A model generated the notes under the pieces. That model did no database searches and was not told the origin of the DNA. It worked only from the letters and a program-made list of their open reading frames with translations. 24,325 nucleotides of DNA, taken from an uncultured Collinsella sp. GTDB taxonomy: Bacteria > Actinomycetota > Coriobacteriia > Coriobacteriales > Coriobacteriaceae. The DNA lies in NCBI GenBank assembly GCA_902489955.1, contig CABUBY010000011.1, positions 1 to 24,325 of the forward strand. The letters are read 5' to 3'. The position numbers were made by a program, and so were the translations under genes. Below, piece by piece: positions 1 to 6,957 of this stretch (position 1 is its first letter; the number at the start of each line of letters is the position of its first letter).

Positions 1-575
1 CCGTACTCCTTGTAGCTACCAAAGTTGAGCTGAGCGAGGTTCATGTGGCCAAACTCGCCGGCATCCATGCGGCGGCGCAGCTCTTGATACAAGGGCATGT
101 GGAGCACCGTGGTAGCGTCCATAAGGACCACGTTGTGTTCGGCGGCAATGGCGCGGGCCTCATCGAGCTCGGCGGAGTTGAGCGTGATGGCCTTCTCGCA
201 GAGAACGTGCTTGCCGGCCGCCAGGGCGGCGCGCAGATAGGTGATATGGGTGTTGTGCGGGGTGGTGATGTAGACGGCGTCGATGTCAGGATCGGCGTAG
301 AGATCCTCAACCGTGTTATAGACCTTCTCGACGCCGTACTGGTCGGCAAAAGTCTGAGCCTTGGTGAGCGTGCGGTTGGCAACGCCCGTAAGCTTGCGGC
401 CGGCCAGGGCAAGGGACTGAGCCATCTGGTTGGCAATAACGCCGCAACCGATCACAGCCCAACGGAGCTCGGGAGCCGTAAAGATGTCGTTAGGGAACGG
501 CTTGTCCTGGACCGCAGCAAATGCTGCTTTGGCGGCTGCCGCGGCGTCGAGTGGAGCCTGCTTGGAATCTGCCAT
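1..575 (-). CDS. Gfo/Idh/MocA family NAD(P)-dependent oxidoreductase, N-terminal part (3' end outside window)
   Basis: About 191 codons are present and the frame is still open at the left edge. An N-terminal extension of about 35 residues, rich in Ala and Lys, precedes a Rossmann fold with the dinucleotide loop GCGVIA at residues 43-48. The segment around residues 100-115 (AVYITTPHNTH) and the Cys-Glu-Lys at 126-128 match the family's conserved sugar-binding Lys. The usual EKP motif reads EKA (residues 127-129), a variant I associate with a subgroup of bacterial family members. The start ATG at 575-573 has AGGAG about seven bases upstream. Members oxidise or reduce sugars, inositols or related diols; the substrate cannot be told from this half. 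The gene stands alone, opposite no other gene, and downstream of the ribosomal operon's terminator. Its upstream region carries many short repeats that may bind a regulator. Confidence 0.88.
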   Translation of the reverse strand, partial: MADSKQAPLDAAAAAKAAFAAVQDKPFPNDIFTAPELRWAVIGCGVIANQMAQSLALAGRKLTGVANRTLTKAQTFADQYGVEKVYNTVEDLYADPDIDAVYITTPHNTHITYLRAALAAGKHVLCEKAITLNSAELDEARAIAAEHNVVLMDATTVLHMPLYQELRRRMDAGEFGHMNLAQLNFGSYKEY

Positions 576-666
576 TATGTGTCTCCTGTGTCATAGAACG
601 TCTTGCATTTCTGACAGCTCTATATTCGCACAAACACGCGCGTCTGTGCGCGTTTTTGCGTATCTC

Positions 667-755
667 ACCGTTAAACGGTCATTATTGCCCCGTAAACGGT
701 GCATATATACGCATAGGTGCGTAATTAAACGCAATCTAACGCGCATAAACGCGCA
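667..755 (-). promoter_or_regulatory. Cluster of operator-like short repeats upstream of the oxidoreductase
   Basis: A 13-bp perfect palindrome (ACCGTTAAACGGT, 667-679) is followed by a related CCGTAAACGGT at 690-700. Their ends are 21 bp apart, or two helical turns. Further upstream TAAACGC (726-732), TAACGCGCA (737-745) and TAAACGCGCA (746-755) recur roughly every 10-11 bases. Closer to the gene, ACGCGC (636-641) pairs with GCGCGT (648-653). The spacing suggests cooperative binding by a transcription factor, but the factor is unknown and no convincing -35/-10 pair was found. Confidence 0.45.
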
Positions 756-804
756 CACAAGCAATTTATACAGCACGACCCGCTCATTTATGCTTACCCA
801 GTTA

Positions 805-849
805 GGATACTCATTTAAGTCTGTCCCCAATGAGTATCCCCAATGAGTA
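805..849. repeat. Inverted repeat with partial duplication, REP/MITE-like
   Basis: GGATACTCATT (805-815) and AATGAGTATCC (829-839) form a perfect 11-bp inverted repeat around a 13-base centre containing AAGTCTGTCCCC. The block CCCCAATGAGTA then occurs twice, at 825-836 and 838-849, 13 bases apart. The layout resembles short dispersed palindromes mobilised by IS200-like/RAYT transposases; that assignment is an inference. It lies between the oxidoreductase upstream region and the ribosomal terminator. Confidence 0.5.
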
Positions 850-856
850 GGGATAG

Positions 857-890
857 AAAAAGGCCCGGGTGCCGTGGCATCCGGGCCTTT
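857..890 (-). terminator. Intrinsic terminator after rplX
   Basis: AAAGGCCCGG (859-868) pairs with CCGGGCCTTT (881-890), with a further inner TGCC/GGCA. Read on the minus strand the stem is followed by TTTTTC. It sits 27 bases beyond the rplX stop and closes the ribosomal operon. Confidence 0.85.
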
Positions 891-916
891 GCTAGCAACT
901 TGATGTTGCGGGCAGC

Positions 917-1222
917 TTAGAACTTGTGGCCGCACTTCTTGCAGACGCGCAGCTTGTTCTTGCCGTCCTTCTCGTGACCGACGCGGGTAACCTTACCGCA
1001 CTCGGGGCAAACGAGATTGACGTTGGAGGCGTCGATGGGAGCCTCCTGCGAAACGATGCCGCCCTGCTGGTTGGCAGCGTTGGGCTTGACGGCCTTTTTG
1101 ACGACCGAAACGCCCTCGACAACGACCTTGTTCTCGGCGGGGAGAGCACGCAGGACAACGCCCTGCTTGCCGCGATCCTTACCAGAGAGAACCTGGACCT
1201 TATCGCCCTTCTTGATATACAT
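917..1222 (-). CDS. rplX: 50S ribosomal protein L24 (zinc-ribbon form)
   Basis: L24 starts assembly of the large subunit by binding the 5' part of 23S rRNA. The 101-residue product begins with the KOW-type segment MYIKKGDKVQVLSGKDRGK and contains QGGIVSQEAPI, a family hallmark. The C-terminus holds two Cys pairs (CPEC and CKKC followed by GHKF), which make the metal-binding form of L24 as in Thermus; E. coli and Bacillus L24 lack these Cys. It is the last gene of this operon. In most bacteria rplE would follow, but here a terminator does. The gap from rplN is only 13 bases, so the two are co-transcribed. Confidence 0.97.
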   Translation of the reverse strand: MYIKKGDKVQVLSGKDRGKQGVVLRALPAENKVVVEGVSVVKKAVKPNAANQQGGIVSQEAPIDASNVNLVCPECGKVTRVGHEKDGKNKLRVCKKCGHKF

Positions 1223-1235
1223 ATATCTCCCCTAA

Positions 1236-1604
1236 CTACAGGGTCTCGGGAGCGAGCGAGACGATCTTCATGTACTTCTTGTCACGAAGCTCGCGAGCGA
1301 CGGGCCCGAAGATACGGGTGCCGACGGGCGAACCATCGTTGTTGATGACAACGCAGGCGTTCTCATCAAAGCGAATGTAGGAGCCATCCTTGCGGCGGAT
1401 CTCCTTAACGGTGCGAACGACGACGCAACGGACAACGTCCTTCTTCTTGACGTTGGCGCCAGGGGTAGCCTCCTGGACAGCACCGATGAACACATCGCCG
1501 ATGCCTGCATAACGACGCTTGGAACCGCCAAGCACCTTGATGCAGCGAATCTTGCGAGCGCCGGAGTTGTCGGCGACGTTCAGCATGGTTTGCATCTGAA
1601 TCAT
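1236..1604 (-). CDS. rplN: 50S ribosomal protein L14
   Basis: L14 binds 23S rRNA at the subunit interface and contacts 16S rRNA helix 14. The 122-residue product is the family's normal length. It carries the expected N-terminus (MIQMQTMLNVADNSGARK), a KKKDVVRCVVVRTVKE segment and the end GTRIFGPVARELRDKKYMKI, then VSLAPETL. In E. coli this is the first gene of the spc operon. Here too a longer gap (118 bases) separates it from rpsQ, which matches the old S10/spc boundary. A GGAGG ribosome-binding site lies about eight bases before the ATG. Confidence 0.98.
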   Translation of the reverse strand: MIQMQTMLNVADNSGARKIRCIKVLGGSKRRYAGIGDVFIGAVQEATPGANVKKKDVVRCVVVRTVKEIRRKDGSYIRFDENACVVINNDGSPVGTRIFGPVARELRDKKYMKIVSLAPETL

Positions 1605-1722
1605 GGTAGATGTTCCTCCGAACTAAGAACCGAAGAGAGGTGCGCAGCCTTTATACGGCCCGTGGTATGCAAGCCAGGCATACGCACATCTTCGGAAACG
1701 TACAAGTCGTAAGAGCGACTGC
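1605..1722 (-). promoter_or_regulatory. rpsQ-rplN gap, possible rplN (spc) leader
   Basis: The 118-base gap stands out in an otherwise tightly packed operon. It contains a perfect 6-bp hairpin, GTATGC/GCATAC (1665-1670 with 1678-1683). Just before rplN, a CCTC could pair with the GAGG of its ribosome-binding site. No convincing promoter was found. It may hold an internal leader at the S10/spc boundary; this is an inference. Confidence 0.35.
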
Positions 1723-1983
1723 TTATTTAGCGCGCTCGACGACCTCGATGAGGCGCCAACGCTTCATCTTGGACATAGGACGGGTCTCCATAACGCGGAC
1801 GGTATCGCCCACGCCAGCCGTGCACTCCTCGTCGTGAGCGTGCAGCTTCTTGGAGCTGGTCATCATCTTGCCGTACTTGGGGTGACGCTTGCGCTCGGTG
1901 ATGGTGACAACAATGGTCTTGGCACCGGAGACGGAGGTAACGACACCCGTACGGACCTTACGCGAGTTACGCGAATCAGTCAT
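1723..1983 (-). CDS. rpsQ: 30S ribosomal protein S17
   Basis: S17 is a primary 16S rRNA-binding protein of the 5' domain, with an OB fold. The 86-residue product shows RKVRTGVVTSVSGAKTIVV, ERKRHPKYGKM and the tail PMSKMKRWRLIEVVERAK, all standard for the family. It lies 16 bases after rpmC and is the last gene of the classical S10 group. ATG start at 1983; AGGAGAGA precedes it. Confidence 0.97.
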   Translation of the reverse strand: MTDSRNSRKVRTGVVTSVSGAKTIVVTITERKRHPKYGKMMTSSKKLHAHDEECTAGVGDTVRVMETRPMSKMKRWRLIEVVERAK

Positions 1984-1999
1984 GTTCTCTCCTTAGGTC

Positions 2000-2215
2000 C
2001 TACTCGGCGACAGCGGACTTCTCCGCTGCGATCTCGCGGGCGCGCTGCTCCGTGAGGACGCGAGCGATGTCCTTCTTCACGGTGTTGACGCGAGCGGTGT
2101 TGTCCAGCTGGCTGGTGGCCATCTGGAAACGAAGGTTAAAGAGCTCGGCGCGCATTTCCTTCAGCTTCTCAACGAGCTGAGCGTCCGAGAGCTCACGAAT
2201 CTCTGCGGGCTTCAT
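2000..2215 (-). CDS. rpmC: 50S ribosomal protein L29
   Basis: L29 sits at the peptide exit site near L23. The 71-residue product begins MKPAEIRELSDAQLVEKLKE and has the family core LFNLRFQMATSQLDNTARV. The C-terminus is extended by a short Ala/Glu-rich tail. Its ATG overlaps the rplP stop by one base (TAATG), which indicates translational coupling to L16. Confidence 0.96.
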   Translation of the reverse strand: MKPAEIRELSDAQLVEKLKEMRAELFNLRFQMATSQLDNTARVNTVKKDIARVLTEQRAREIAAEKSAVAE

Positions 2216-2718
2216 TAGTTCTCCTCCTTGGCGGCGGCGGCGTCCTCAGCAGCCCACTTGGCCTCGAGAGCGGCCTCCTCAGCCATCTCCTTCTCGATGC
2301 GCTGCTCAGCGTTCTTAGCAGCAACAATCTTGGTCTTGATGGGGAGCTTGTGCTGCGCAAGACGCAGAGCCTCGCGAGCGACCTCCTCGGGAACACCCTT
2401 GACCTCGAACATGATGCGGCCGGGCTTGACGACGGCCACCCACTCCTCGGGGTTACCCTTACCAGAACCCATGCGAGTCTCGGCAGGCTTCTTGGTGATG
2501 GGCTTATCGGGGAAGATCGTGATGTAGACACGACCGCCACGCTTCATGTAGCGGGTCATGGCAATACGAGCGGCCTCGATCTGACGGTTGGTGATCCAAT
2601 GGGCCTCGAGAGCCTGGATACCAAACTCGCCGAAATGCAGCTCGGTATTACCCTTGGCCTGGCCCTTCATGGAGCCACGCTGCACCTTGCGGTGAAGAAT
2701 ACGCTTAGGGGCAAGCAC
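2215..2718 (-). CDS. rplP: 50S ribosomal protein L16 with charged C-terminal extension
   Basis: L16 binds near the A site and peptidyl transferase centre. Residues 1-133 cover the normal protein, including AKGNTELHFGEFGIQALE, RYMKRGGRVYITIFPDKP, MGSGKGNPEEWVAVVKPG and KLPIKTKIV. Typical L16 ends there at about 136-140 residues. Here 34 more residues follow, rich in Ala, Glu and Lys, likely helical and surface-exposed, with no known function. The start is GTG at 2718, overlapping the rpsC stop by one base (TAGTG), so translation is probably coupled to S3. Confidence 0.96.
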   Translation of the reverse strand: MLAPKRILHRKVQRGSMKGQAKGNTELHFGEFGIQALEAHWITNRQIEAARIAMTRYMKRGGRVYITIFPDKPITKKPAETRMGSGKGNPEEWVAVVKPGRIMFEVKGVPEEVAREALRLAQHKLPIKTKIVAAKNAEQRIEKEMAEEAALEAKWAAEDAAAAKEEN

Positions 2719-3428
2719 TACTGACCCCTCCTCTCGGAGTTACGACGACGAGGACGGGAAGAGCCCTCGAGTGCAGGGTTGGGAACAGGCTGGCCCGGGA
2801 GCTTCTCGCCCAGGTAAATCCAGACCTTCACGCCGCAAGCGCCCATGGTGGTGCTGGCGACAGCCGTGCCGTAGTCGATCTTGGCACGGAGGGTGTGCAG
2901 AGGCACGCGACCCTCGCGGTACCACTCACGACGGCCCATCTCGGCACCGCCGAGACGACCGGAGCACTGGATACGGATGCCCTTAGCGCCGGCCTTGCGG
3001 GCGGACTGGACAGCCTTGCGCATAGCGCGACGGAAGGCAACGCGGCCCTCGAGCTGCTCGGCGATAGACTGAGCAACGAGGTTGGCGTCGAGCTCGGGGC
3101 GCTTGATCTCGACAACGTCGACGGAGAGCTGGCCCTTGGAGACGCCAGCGACCTTCTCGAGCTCGGTACGGAGGGTATCGATCTCGGCACCCTTCTTACC
3201 GATGACAACGCCGGGGCGAGCAGTGAGGATGATGACCTTCACCTTGTCGCCAGCGCGCTCGATCTCGACGCGGGAGACAGCTGCGCGGGAAAGACGCTTC
3301 TCGAGGTACTTACGAATCTCGAGATCGTTACCGAGGGTCTTAGCGTAATCCTTCTCTGCGAACCAGCGGGAGCGCCAGTTCTCGGTGATGCCAAGACGGA
3401 AGCCGGTGGGGTAGACTTTCTGACCCAT
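2718..3428 (-). CDS. rpsC: 30S ribosomal protein S3
   Basis: S3 forms part of the mRNA entry channel. The 236-residue product has the standard start MGQKVYPTGFRLGI and a type II KH domain with the GKKG loop at residues 77-80. The C-terminal domain follows, with CSGRLGGAEMGRREWYREGRVPLHTL and DYGTAVASTTMGACGVKVWIY (two adjacent conserved stretches). A short Arg-rich tail ends the protein. It lies six bases after rplV. Confidence 0.98.
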   Translation of the reverse strand: MGQKVYPTGFRLGITENWRSRWFAEKDYAKTLGNDLEIRKYLEKRLSRAAVSRVEIERAGDKVKVIILTARPGVVIGKKGAEIDTLRTELEKVAGVSKGQLSVDVVEIKRPELDANLVAQSIAEQLEGRVAFRRAMRKAVQSARKAGAKGIRIQCSGRLGGAEMGRREWYREGRVPLHTLRAKIDYGTAVASTTMGACGVKVWIYLGEKLPGQPVPNPALEGSSRPRRRNSERRGQ

Positions 3429-3434
3429 ACAGCT

Positions 3435-3806
3435 TTACGCCTCCTTTCGAGGAGCAACGACGACGGTGATGTGGGAAGTACGCTTCAGAATGCGAGAAGC
3501 GGAACCCTTGGCGCGGGGACGGATGCGCTTAAGCGTCGGACCCTCGTCAACATAGGCAGCGGCGACAACCAGGTTGTCGGCACGCAGACCGTTGTTGTTC
3601 TCGGCGTTCGCAACGGCGGAACGGAGAACCTTCTCGACATCCACGGCGACGGCGCGGTCGCAGAAGTGGAGGATGTCGAAGGCCTGAGCGACAGGCTTGC
3701 GGCGGATCAGATCGACCACCAGGCGGGCCTTGCTGGGGGAAACACGCACGTACTTAGCGACGGCGCGAACCTCGGTGGCCTCAGTTTCAATAGACTTAGT
3801 TGCCAT
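3435..3806 (-). CDS. rplV: 50S ribosomal protein L22
   Basis: L22 lines the polypeptide exit tunnel through its long beta-hairpin. The 123-residue product has a short N-terminal extension, then AVAKYVRVSPSKARLVVDL and the C-terminal hairpin region RIRPRAKGSASRILKRTSHI. The latter is the family signature and the site where macrolide-resistance changes occur in other species; no insertion or deletion is evident. It is 14 bases downstream of rpsS. Confidence 0.97.
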   Translation of the reverse strand: MATKSIETEATEVRAVAKYVRVSPSKARLVVDLIRRKPVAQAFDILHFCDRAVAVDVEKVLRSAVANAENNNGLRADNLVVAAAYVDEGPTLKRIRPRAKGSASRILKRTSHITVVVAPRKEA

Positions 3807-3820
3807 TTACGGTTAACCCC

Positions 3821-4081
3821 CTATTTGGCCTTGTGGCCACGGAACGTACGAGTCGGCGCGAACTCGCCGAGCTTGTGACCAACCATGGACTCGGTAACAT
3901 ACACGGGCACATGCTTGCGGCCGTCGTGGACGGCGATGGTGTGACCAACCATCTCGGGGAAGATGGTGGACGCGCGGGACCAGGTCTTCACGACGTCCTT
4001 CTTGCCAGCCTCGTTCATCGCGGTGATACGCGAGAGAAGGCGAGTCTCCACGAACGGGCCCTTTTTGAGACTTCTGCTCAT
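3821..4081 (-). CDS. rpsS: 30S ribosomal protein S19
   Basis: S19 sits in the head of the small subunit near the A-site tRNA and forms a complex with S13. The 86-residue product begins MSRSLKKGPFVETRLL and carries WSRASTIFPEMVGHTIAVHD and GHKLGEFAPTRTFRGHKAK, the expected C-terminus. It lies 32 bases after rplB. ATG at 4081 is preceded by AGGAGAAAG. Confidence 0.98.
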   Translation of the reverse strand: MSRSLKKGPFVETRLLSRITAMNEAGKKDVVKTWSRASTIFPEMVGHTIAVHDGRKHVPVYVTESMVGHKLGEFAPTRTFRGHKAK

Positions 4082-4113
4082 AAGTGCTTTCTCCTAAAAC
4101 TCGGTATCCGAAA

Positions 4114-4944
4114 TTACTTCTTACGGCGACGAATGATGTGCTGGTTCGAGACCTTCTTCTTCTTGCGCGTACGAAGGCCCTTCGTCGGCTTACCCCAGGG
4201 GGTAACGGAGGGACGACCAGAGGTGTGGTTCTTGCCCTCGCCACCGCCGTGCGGGTGGTCGACAGGGTTCATGACGGTACCGCGGACGGTCGGGCGCACG
4301 TTCATGTGACGCTTACGGCCGGCCTTGCCGATGACGATGTTGGAGTGATCGGCGTTGCCGACCTCACCGACGGTGGCGCGGCAGGTAACGAGGATGCGGC
4401 GCATCTCGGAGGAAGGCATACGGACGATAGCGTACTTGCCCTCCTTACCCATCAGCTGGCAGGAGTTACCGGCGGAACGGGCGATAGCAGCGCCCTTGCC
4501 CGGCTGGAACTCGACGGCGTGGATGAGCGTACCGACGGGAATGTCGGCGAGGGGCAGAGCGTTGCCCGGCTTGATGTCGGCGTCAGAACCGGACATGATG
4601 GTCTGACCGACCTCGAGGCCCTTGGGGGCCAGGATGTAGCGCTTCTCACCGTCAGCGTAGTGCAGCAGAGCGATGCGAGCGGAACGGTTCGGATCGTACT
4701 CGATCGTGGCAACCTTGGCGGGCACGCCGTCCTTGTTGCGCTTGAAGTCGATCACGCGGTAACGACGCTTCACGCCGCCGCCCTGGTGGCGGGTGGTGAT
4801 GCGGCCGTTGTTGTTACGACCGGCCTTCTTGGGCAGGGGCTCGAGAAGAGACTTCTCGGGCTTGGTGCAGGTGATCTCGGAGAAATCGGAGATCGTCTGC
4901 CAACGCCTACCAGCGGAGGTCGGCTTAAGGTGCTTTACAGCCAT
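4114..4944 (-). CDS. rplB: 50S ribosomal protein L2
   Basis: L2 is needed for subunit association and peptidyl transfer. The 276-residue product has the normal family length. It carries KSLLEPLPKKAGRNNNGRIT, the RNA-binding domain GVKRRYRVIDFKRNKDGVPA and the C-terminal MNPVDHPHGGGEGK with the His region implicated in peptidyl transferase activity. The frame stays open 75 bases upstream. I chose ATG 4944 because the family starts MAVKHLKP and AAAGGG lies upstream at good spacing. The 179-base gap to rplW is unusual and folds into hairpins (see separate entry). Confidence 0.97.
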   Translation of the reverse strand: MAVKHLKPTSAGRRWQTISDFSEITCTKPEKSLLEPLPKKAGRNNNGRITTRHQGGGVKRRYRVIDFKRNKDGVPAKVATIEYDPNRSARIALLHYADGEKRYILAPKGLEVGQTIMSGSDADIKPGNALPLADIPVGTLIHAVEFQPGKGAAIARSAGNSCQLMGKEGKYAIVRMPSSEMRRILVTCRATVGEVGNADHSNIVIGKAGRKRHMNVRPTVRGTVMNPVDHPHGGGEGKNHTSGRPSVTPWGKPTKGLRTRKKKKVSNQHIIRRRKK

Positions 4945-5123
4945 TACAATCCCTTTCAATAGGAATCCGTTAGCCATCGCAGACAGGGATTCGAGGTTCT
5001 GCCTCGGGTGCGATGACACCGGACGTATACACGGTTCCGGGCGTGTCCATTTTATACGCCCAAAACCTTGAGCTCTCGCCTCCCCTATTTGGGAGGCATG
5101 AGCTCACTCAACAGCAGCGAGTC
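4945..5123 (-). promoter_or_regulatory. Structured rplW-rplB intergenic region with three hairpins
   Basis: On the minus strand three perfect or near-perfect hairpins follow one another. GAGCTC/GAGCTC encloses GCCTCCC/GGGAGGC (5070-5105). GGGCGT pairs with ACGCCC (5039-5044 with 5056-5061). CGAGG pairs with CCTCG around five bases (4992-5006). A TATAAA lies at 5056-5051 but without a matching -35. The first hairpin lacks a U run, so a plain terminator is unlikely. A regulatory mRNA structure bound by a ribosomal protein, or a processing site, is the most natural reading (inference). Confidence 0.5.
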
Positions 5124-5411
5124 TTAGGCCTGGTTGCCAAAGACCTCGATGGTGTCGCCCTCGGCCAGCGTGACGATGGCCTTCTTCCAAGAACGGGTCT
5201 TGCCGGCGACATAGCGCACGCGCTTGGTCTTGGGCTTGACCGTCAGGGTGTTCACGCGAACGACCTTGACGCCGAAGATCTCCTCGACAGCGTCCTTGAT
5301 CTGATACTTGTTAGCATCCTTGGCGACCTCGAACGTGTACTTGTTCAGCTCCATGCCGGAGAAGGAACGCTCGGACACGATCGGACGGATGATGATCTCG
5401 TGGGCGGTCAT
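5124..5411 (-). CDS. rplW: 50S ribosomal protein L23
   Basis: L23 sits at the tunnel exit and docks trigger factor and SRP. The 95-residue product has IIIRPIVSERSFSGMELNKYTFEV, DAVEEIFGVKVVRVNTLTVKPK and the end KKAIVTLAEGDTIEVF, as the family expects. The rplD stop directly abuts its ATG (TAAATG, no spacer), so translation is probably coupled to L4. Confidence 0.97.
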   Translation of the reverse strand: MTAHEIIIRPIVSERSFSGMELNKYTFEVAKDANKYQIKDAVEEIFGVKVVRVNTLTVKPKTKRVRYVAGKTRSWKKAIVTLAEGDTIEVFGNQA

Positions 5412-6038
5412 TTATGCAAGCACCTCCCCGAAGTGAGCGGCGATGTCGGCGGGCATCAGCACAGCGTTGTTGTTGACGAGATCGTAGGTGTTGGCCTCGT
5501 CAGCGGTGATGATGAACGTCTTGGGAATGTTGCGGAACGACAGGTAGGCGTTGACGTCCTCATCGCGAACGATGATGGTCAGACGCTTGCCCTCAAGACC
5601 GAGAGCCTTGAGCATGGCGACGGCAGCCTTGGTGGAAGGCTTCTCGAAGCCGTAGTCGTCGACGAGCACGAGCTCGCCATCGGCCAGCTTGGCGGACAGC
5701 GCGGAGCGCATAGCCAGCTTGACCTCCTTGTTGTTCATACGCTTAGCGTAGGAACGGGGCTTGGGGGCGAAGACAACGCCACCGTGACGCCACTGGGCAG
5801 CACGGATGGAACCCTGGCGGGCACGGCCGGTGCCCTTCTGACGCCAAGGCTTCTTGCCGCCACCGGAAACCTCAGAGCGACCCTTAGCAGACTGGGTGCC
5901 CTGACGCCAAGAGGCCATCTGGCACTTGACGATGTGGTGCATAACGTGGATGTTCGGCTCGATGCCGTACACCTCAGCGGCGAGCTCGGCCTCGGCGACC
6001 TTCTTGCCCTCGCTGTTCTTTACTTCAAACTTTGCCAT
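5412..6038 (-). CDS. rplD: 50S ribosomal protein L4
   Basis: L4 binds domain I of 23S rRNA, and its extended loop reaches the exit tunnel. The 208-residue product has the loop KPWRQKGTGRARQGSIRAAQ followed by WRHGGVVFAPKPRSY, and the C-terminal globular part with LVLVDDYGFEKPSTKAAVAM. In E. coli, L4 represses the S10 operon by binding its leader. Whether it does so here is unknown, but the leader before rplC is foldable. It is 46 bases downstream of rplC. Confidence 0.97.
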   Translation of the reverse strand: MAKFEVKNSEGKKVAEAELAAEVYGIEPNIHVMHHIVKCQMASWRQGTQSAKGRSEVSGGGKKPWRQKGTGRARQGSIRAAQWRHGGVVFAPKPRSYAKRMNNKEVKLAMRSALSAKLADGELVLVDDYGFEKPSTKAAVAMLKALGLEGKRLTIIVRDEDVNAYLSFRNIPKTFIITADEANTYDLVNNNAVLMPADIAAHFGEVLA

Positions 6039-6084
6039 TTAAGTGTTCTCCTTGGTATGACGCTGGGCTAAATGGGCTGGGCCC

Positions 6085-6705
6085 TTAGGCCATACGGATG
6101 GCGACGAGACCATTCTTGGCACCCGGGACAGCGCCCTTGACCAAGATGAGGTTCTGCTCGGCATCGATGCGGACAACGGAAAGGTTCTTGACGGTAACGC
6201 GCTCGTTACCCATGTGACCGGCCATCTTGACGCCCTTGAGGACGCGCGCAGGATAGGCGCACTGACCGATAGAACCGGGGTGACGCTGGAAGTGAGAACC
6301 ATGCGTCATAGGACCGCGGCGCTGACCCCAGCGCTTGATGCGACCCTGGAAGCCCTTACCCTTGGAGGTACCGATGACGTCGACCTTCTCGACATCAGCG
6401 AAATCAGCGACGGTGACGACCTCGCCGACCTTGTGCTCCTCGCCGTTCTCGACGCGGACCTCACGAAGGAAGCGGACAGGCTCGACGCCAGCCTTGGCGA
6501 AGTGACCAGCCATGGGCTTGTTCACGTTCTTGGCCTTGATGTCGCCGAAACCGATCTGGACGGCATCATAGCCGTCGGTTGCCTGAGTTTTAACCTGCGA
6601 GACAGCGCAGGGGCCAGCCTGGATGACCGTGACGGGAACGACGTTGTCGTCCTCGTCCCAAACCTGGGTCATGCCAATCTTGCGGCCGAGAATCATGCTG
6701 ATCAA
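6085..6705 (-). CDS. rplC: 50S ribosomal protein L3 (first gene of this S10-type operon)
   Basis: L3 is an early assembly protein whose loop reaches the peptidyl transferase centre. The 206-residue product starts MISMILGRKIGMTQVW and carries GKGFQGRIKRWGQRRGPMTHGS followed by HFQRHPGSIGQ and PARVLKGVKMAGHMGN, all family marks. Two starts are possible: TTG at 6705, with GGGA about seven bases upstream, or ATG at 6696. I prefer TTG because of the spacing, with moderate certainty. In most bacteria rpsJ directly precedes this gene; here rpsJ lies about 14 kb away and a 459-base non-coding region precedes rplC. Confidence 0.96.
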   Translation of the reverse strand: MISMILGRKIGMTQVWDEDDNVVPVTVIQAGPCAVSQVKTQATDGYDAVQIGFGDIKAKNVNKPMAGHFAKAGVEPVRFLREVRVENGEEHKVGEVVTVADFADVEKVDVIGTSKGKGFQGRIKRWGQRRGPMTHGSHFQRHPGSIGQCAYPARVLKGVKMAGHMGNERVTVKNLSVVRIDAEQNLILVKGAVPGAKNGLVAIRMA

Positions 6706-6894
6706 GATATGATCCCAACTCTCGCGTGGTCTTGGGACAATGCGTACACCACCGAGCGTACGCCCCTAGAGGACCACTACTTACACGACGTGCTCCCCAG
6801 CCTTGTATTTCGCCCGGACTACCTGACAACCCTATTAAGCAGGCATTTTGTCCAGCCAGAATACTCCCCTGGTTTCACACAGCTGTTTAGTATA
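6706..6894 (-). promoter_or_regulatory. Candidate promoter and folded leader of the rplC operon
   Basis: A TATACT -10-like hexamer lies at 6894-6889 on the minus strand, but its -35 is poor. TTGTCA with a 16-base spacer to TACAAG lies further down. The leader holds a nested hairpin: GTGGTC/GACCAC (6726-6731 with 6772-6777) outside GCGTAC/GTACGC (6742-6747 with 6758-6763). A competing stem pairs CCCAA with TTGGG (6715-6719 with 6732-6736) and would hide the likely ribosome-binding site. The two cannot form together without a pseudoknot. This resembles an autogenous ribosomal-protein leader; the ligand is unknown. Confidence 0.45.
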
Positions 6895-6957
6895 CACGGC
6901 TGCGGGCGTATCCATCGAGATTCATATTTCACTCACATTGTTTACGCAGGTAAAGTG

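Noticed and set aside
4114..5019. A longer L2 with 25 extra N-terminal residues
   Set aside because: The family start MAVKHLKP at 4944 has a good ribosome-binding site, and the extension is non-homologous, from the structured gap.
5039..5061. TATAAA as an internal promoter for rplB
   Set aside because: No acceptable -35 at 16-18 bases; the hexamer lies in a hairpin.
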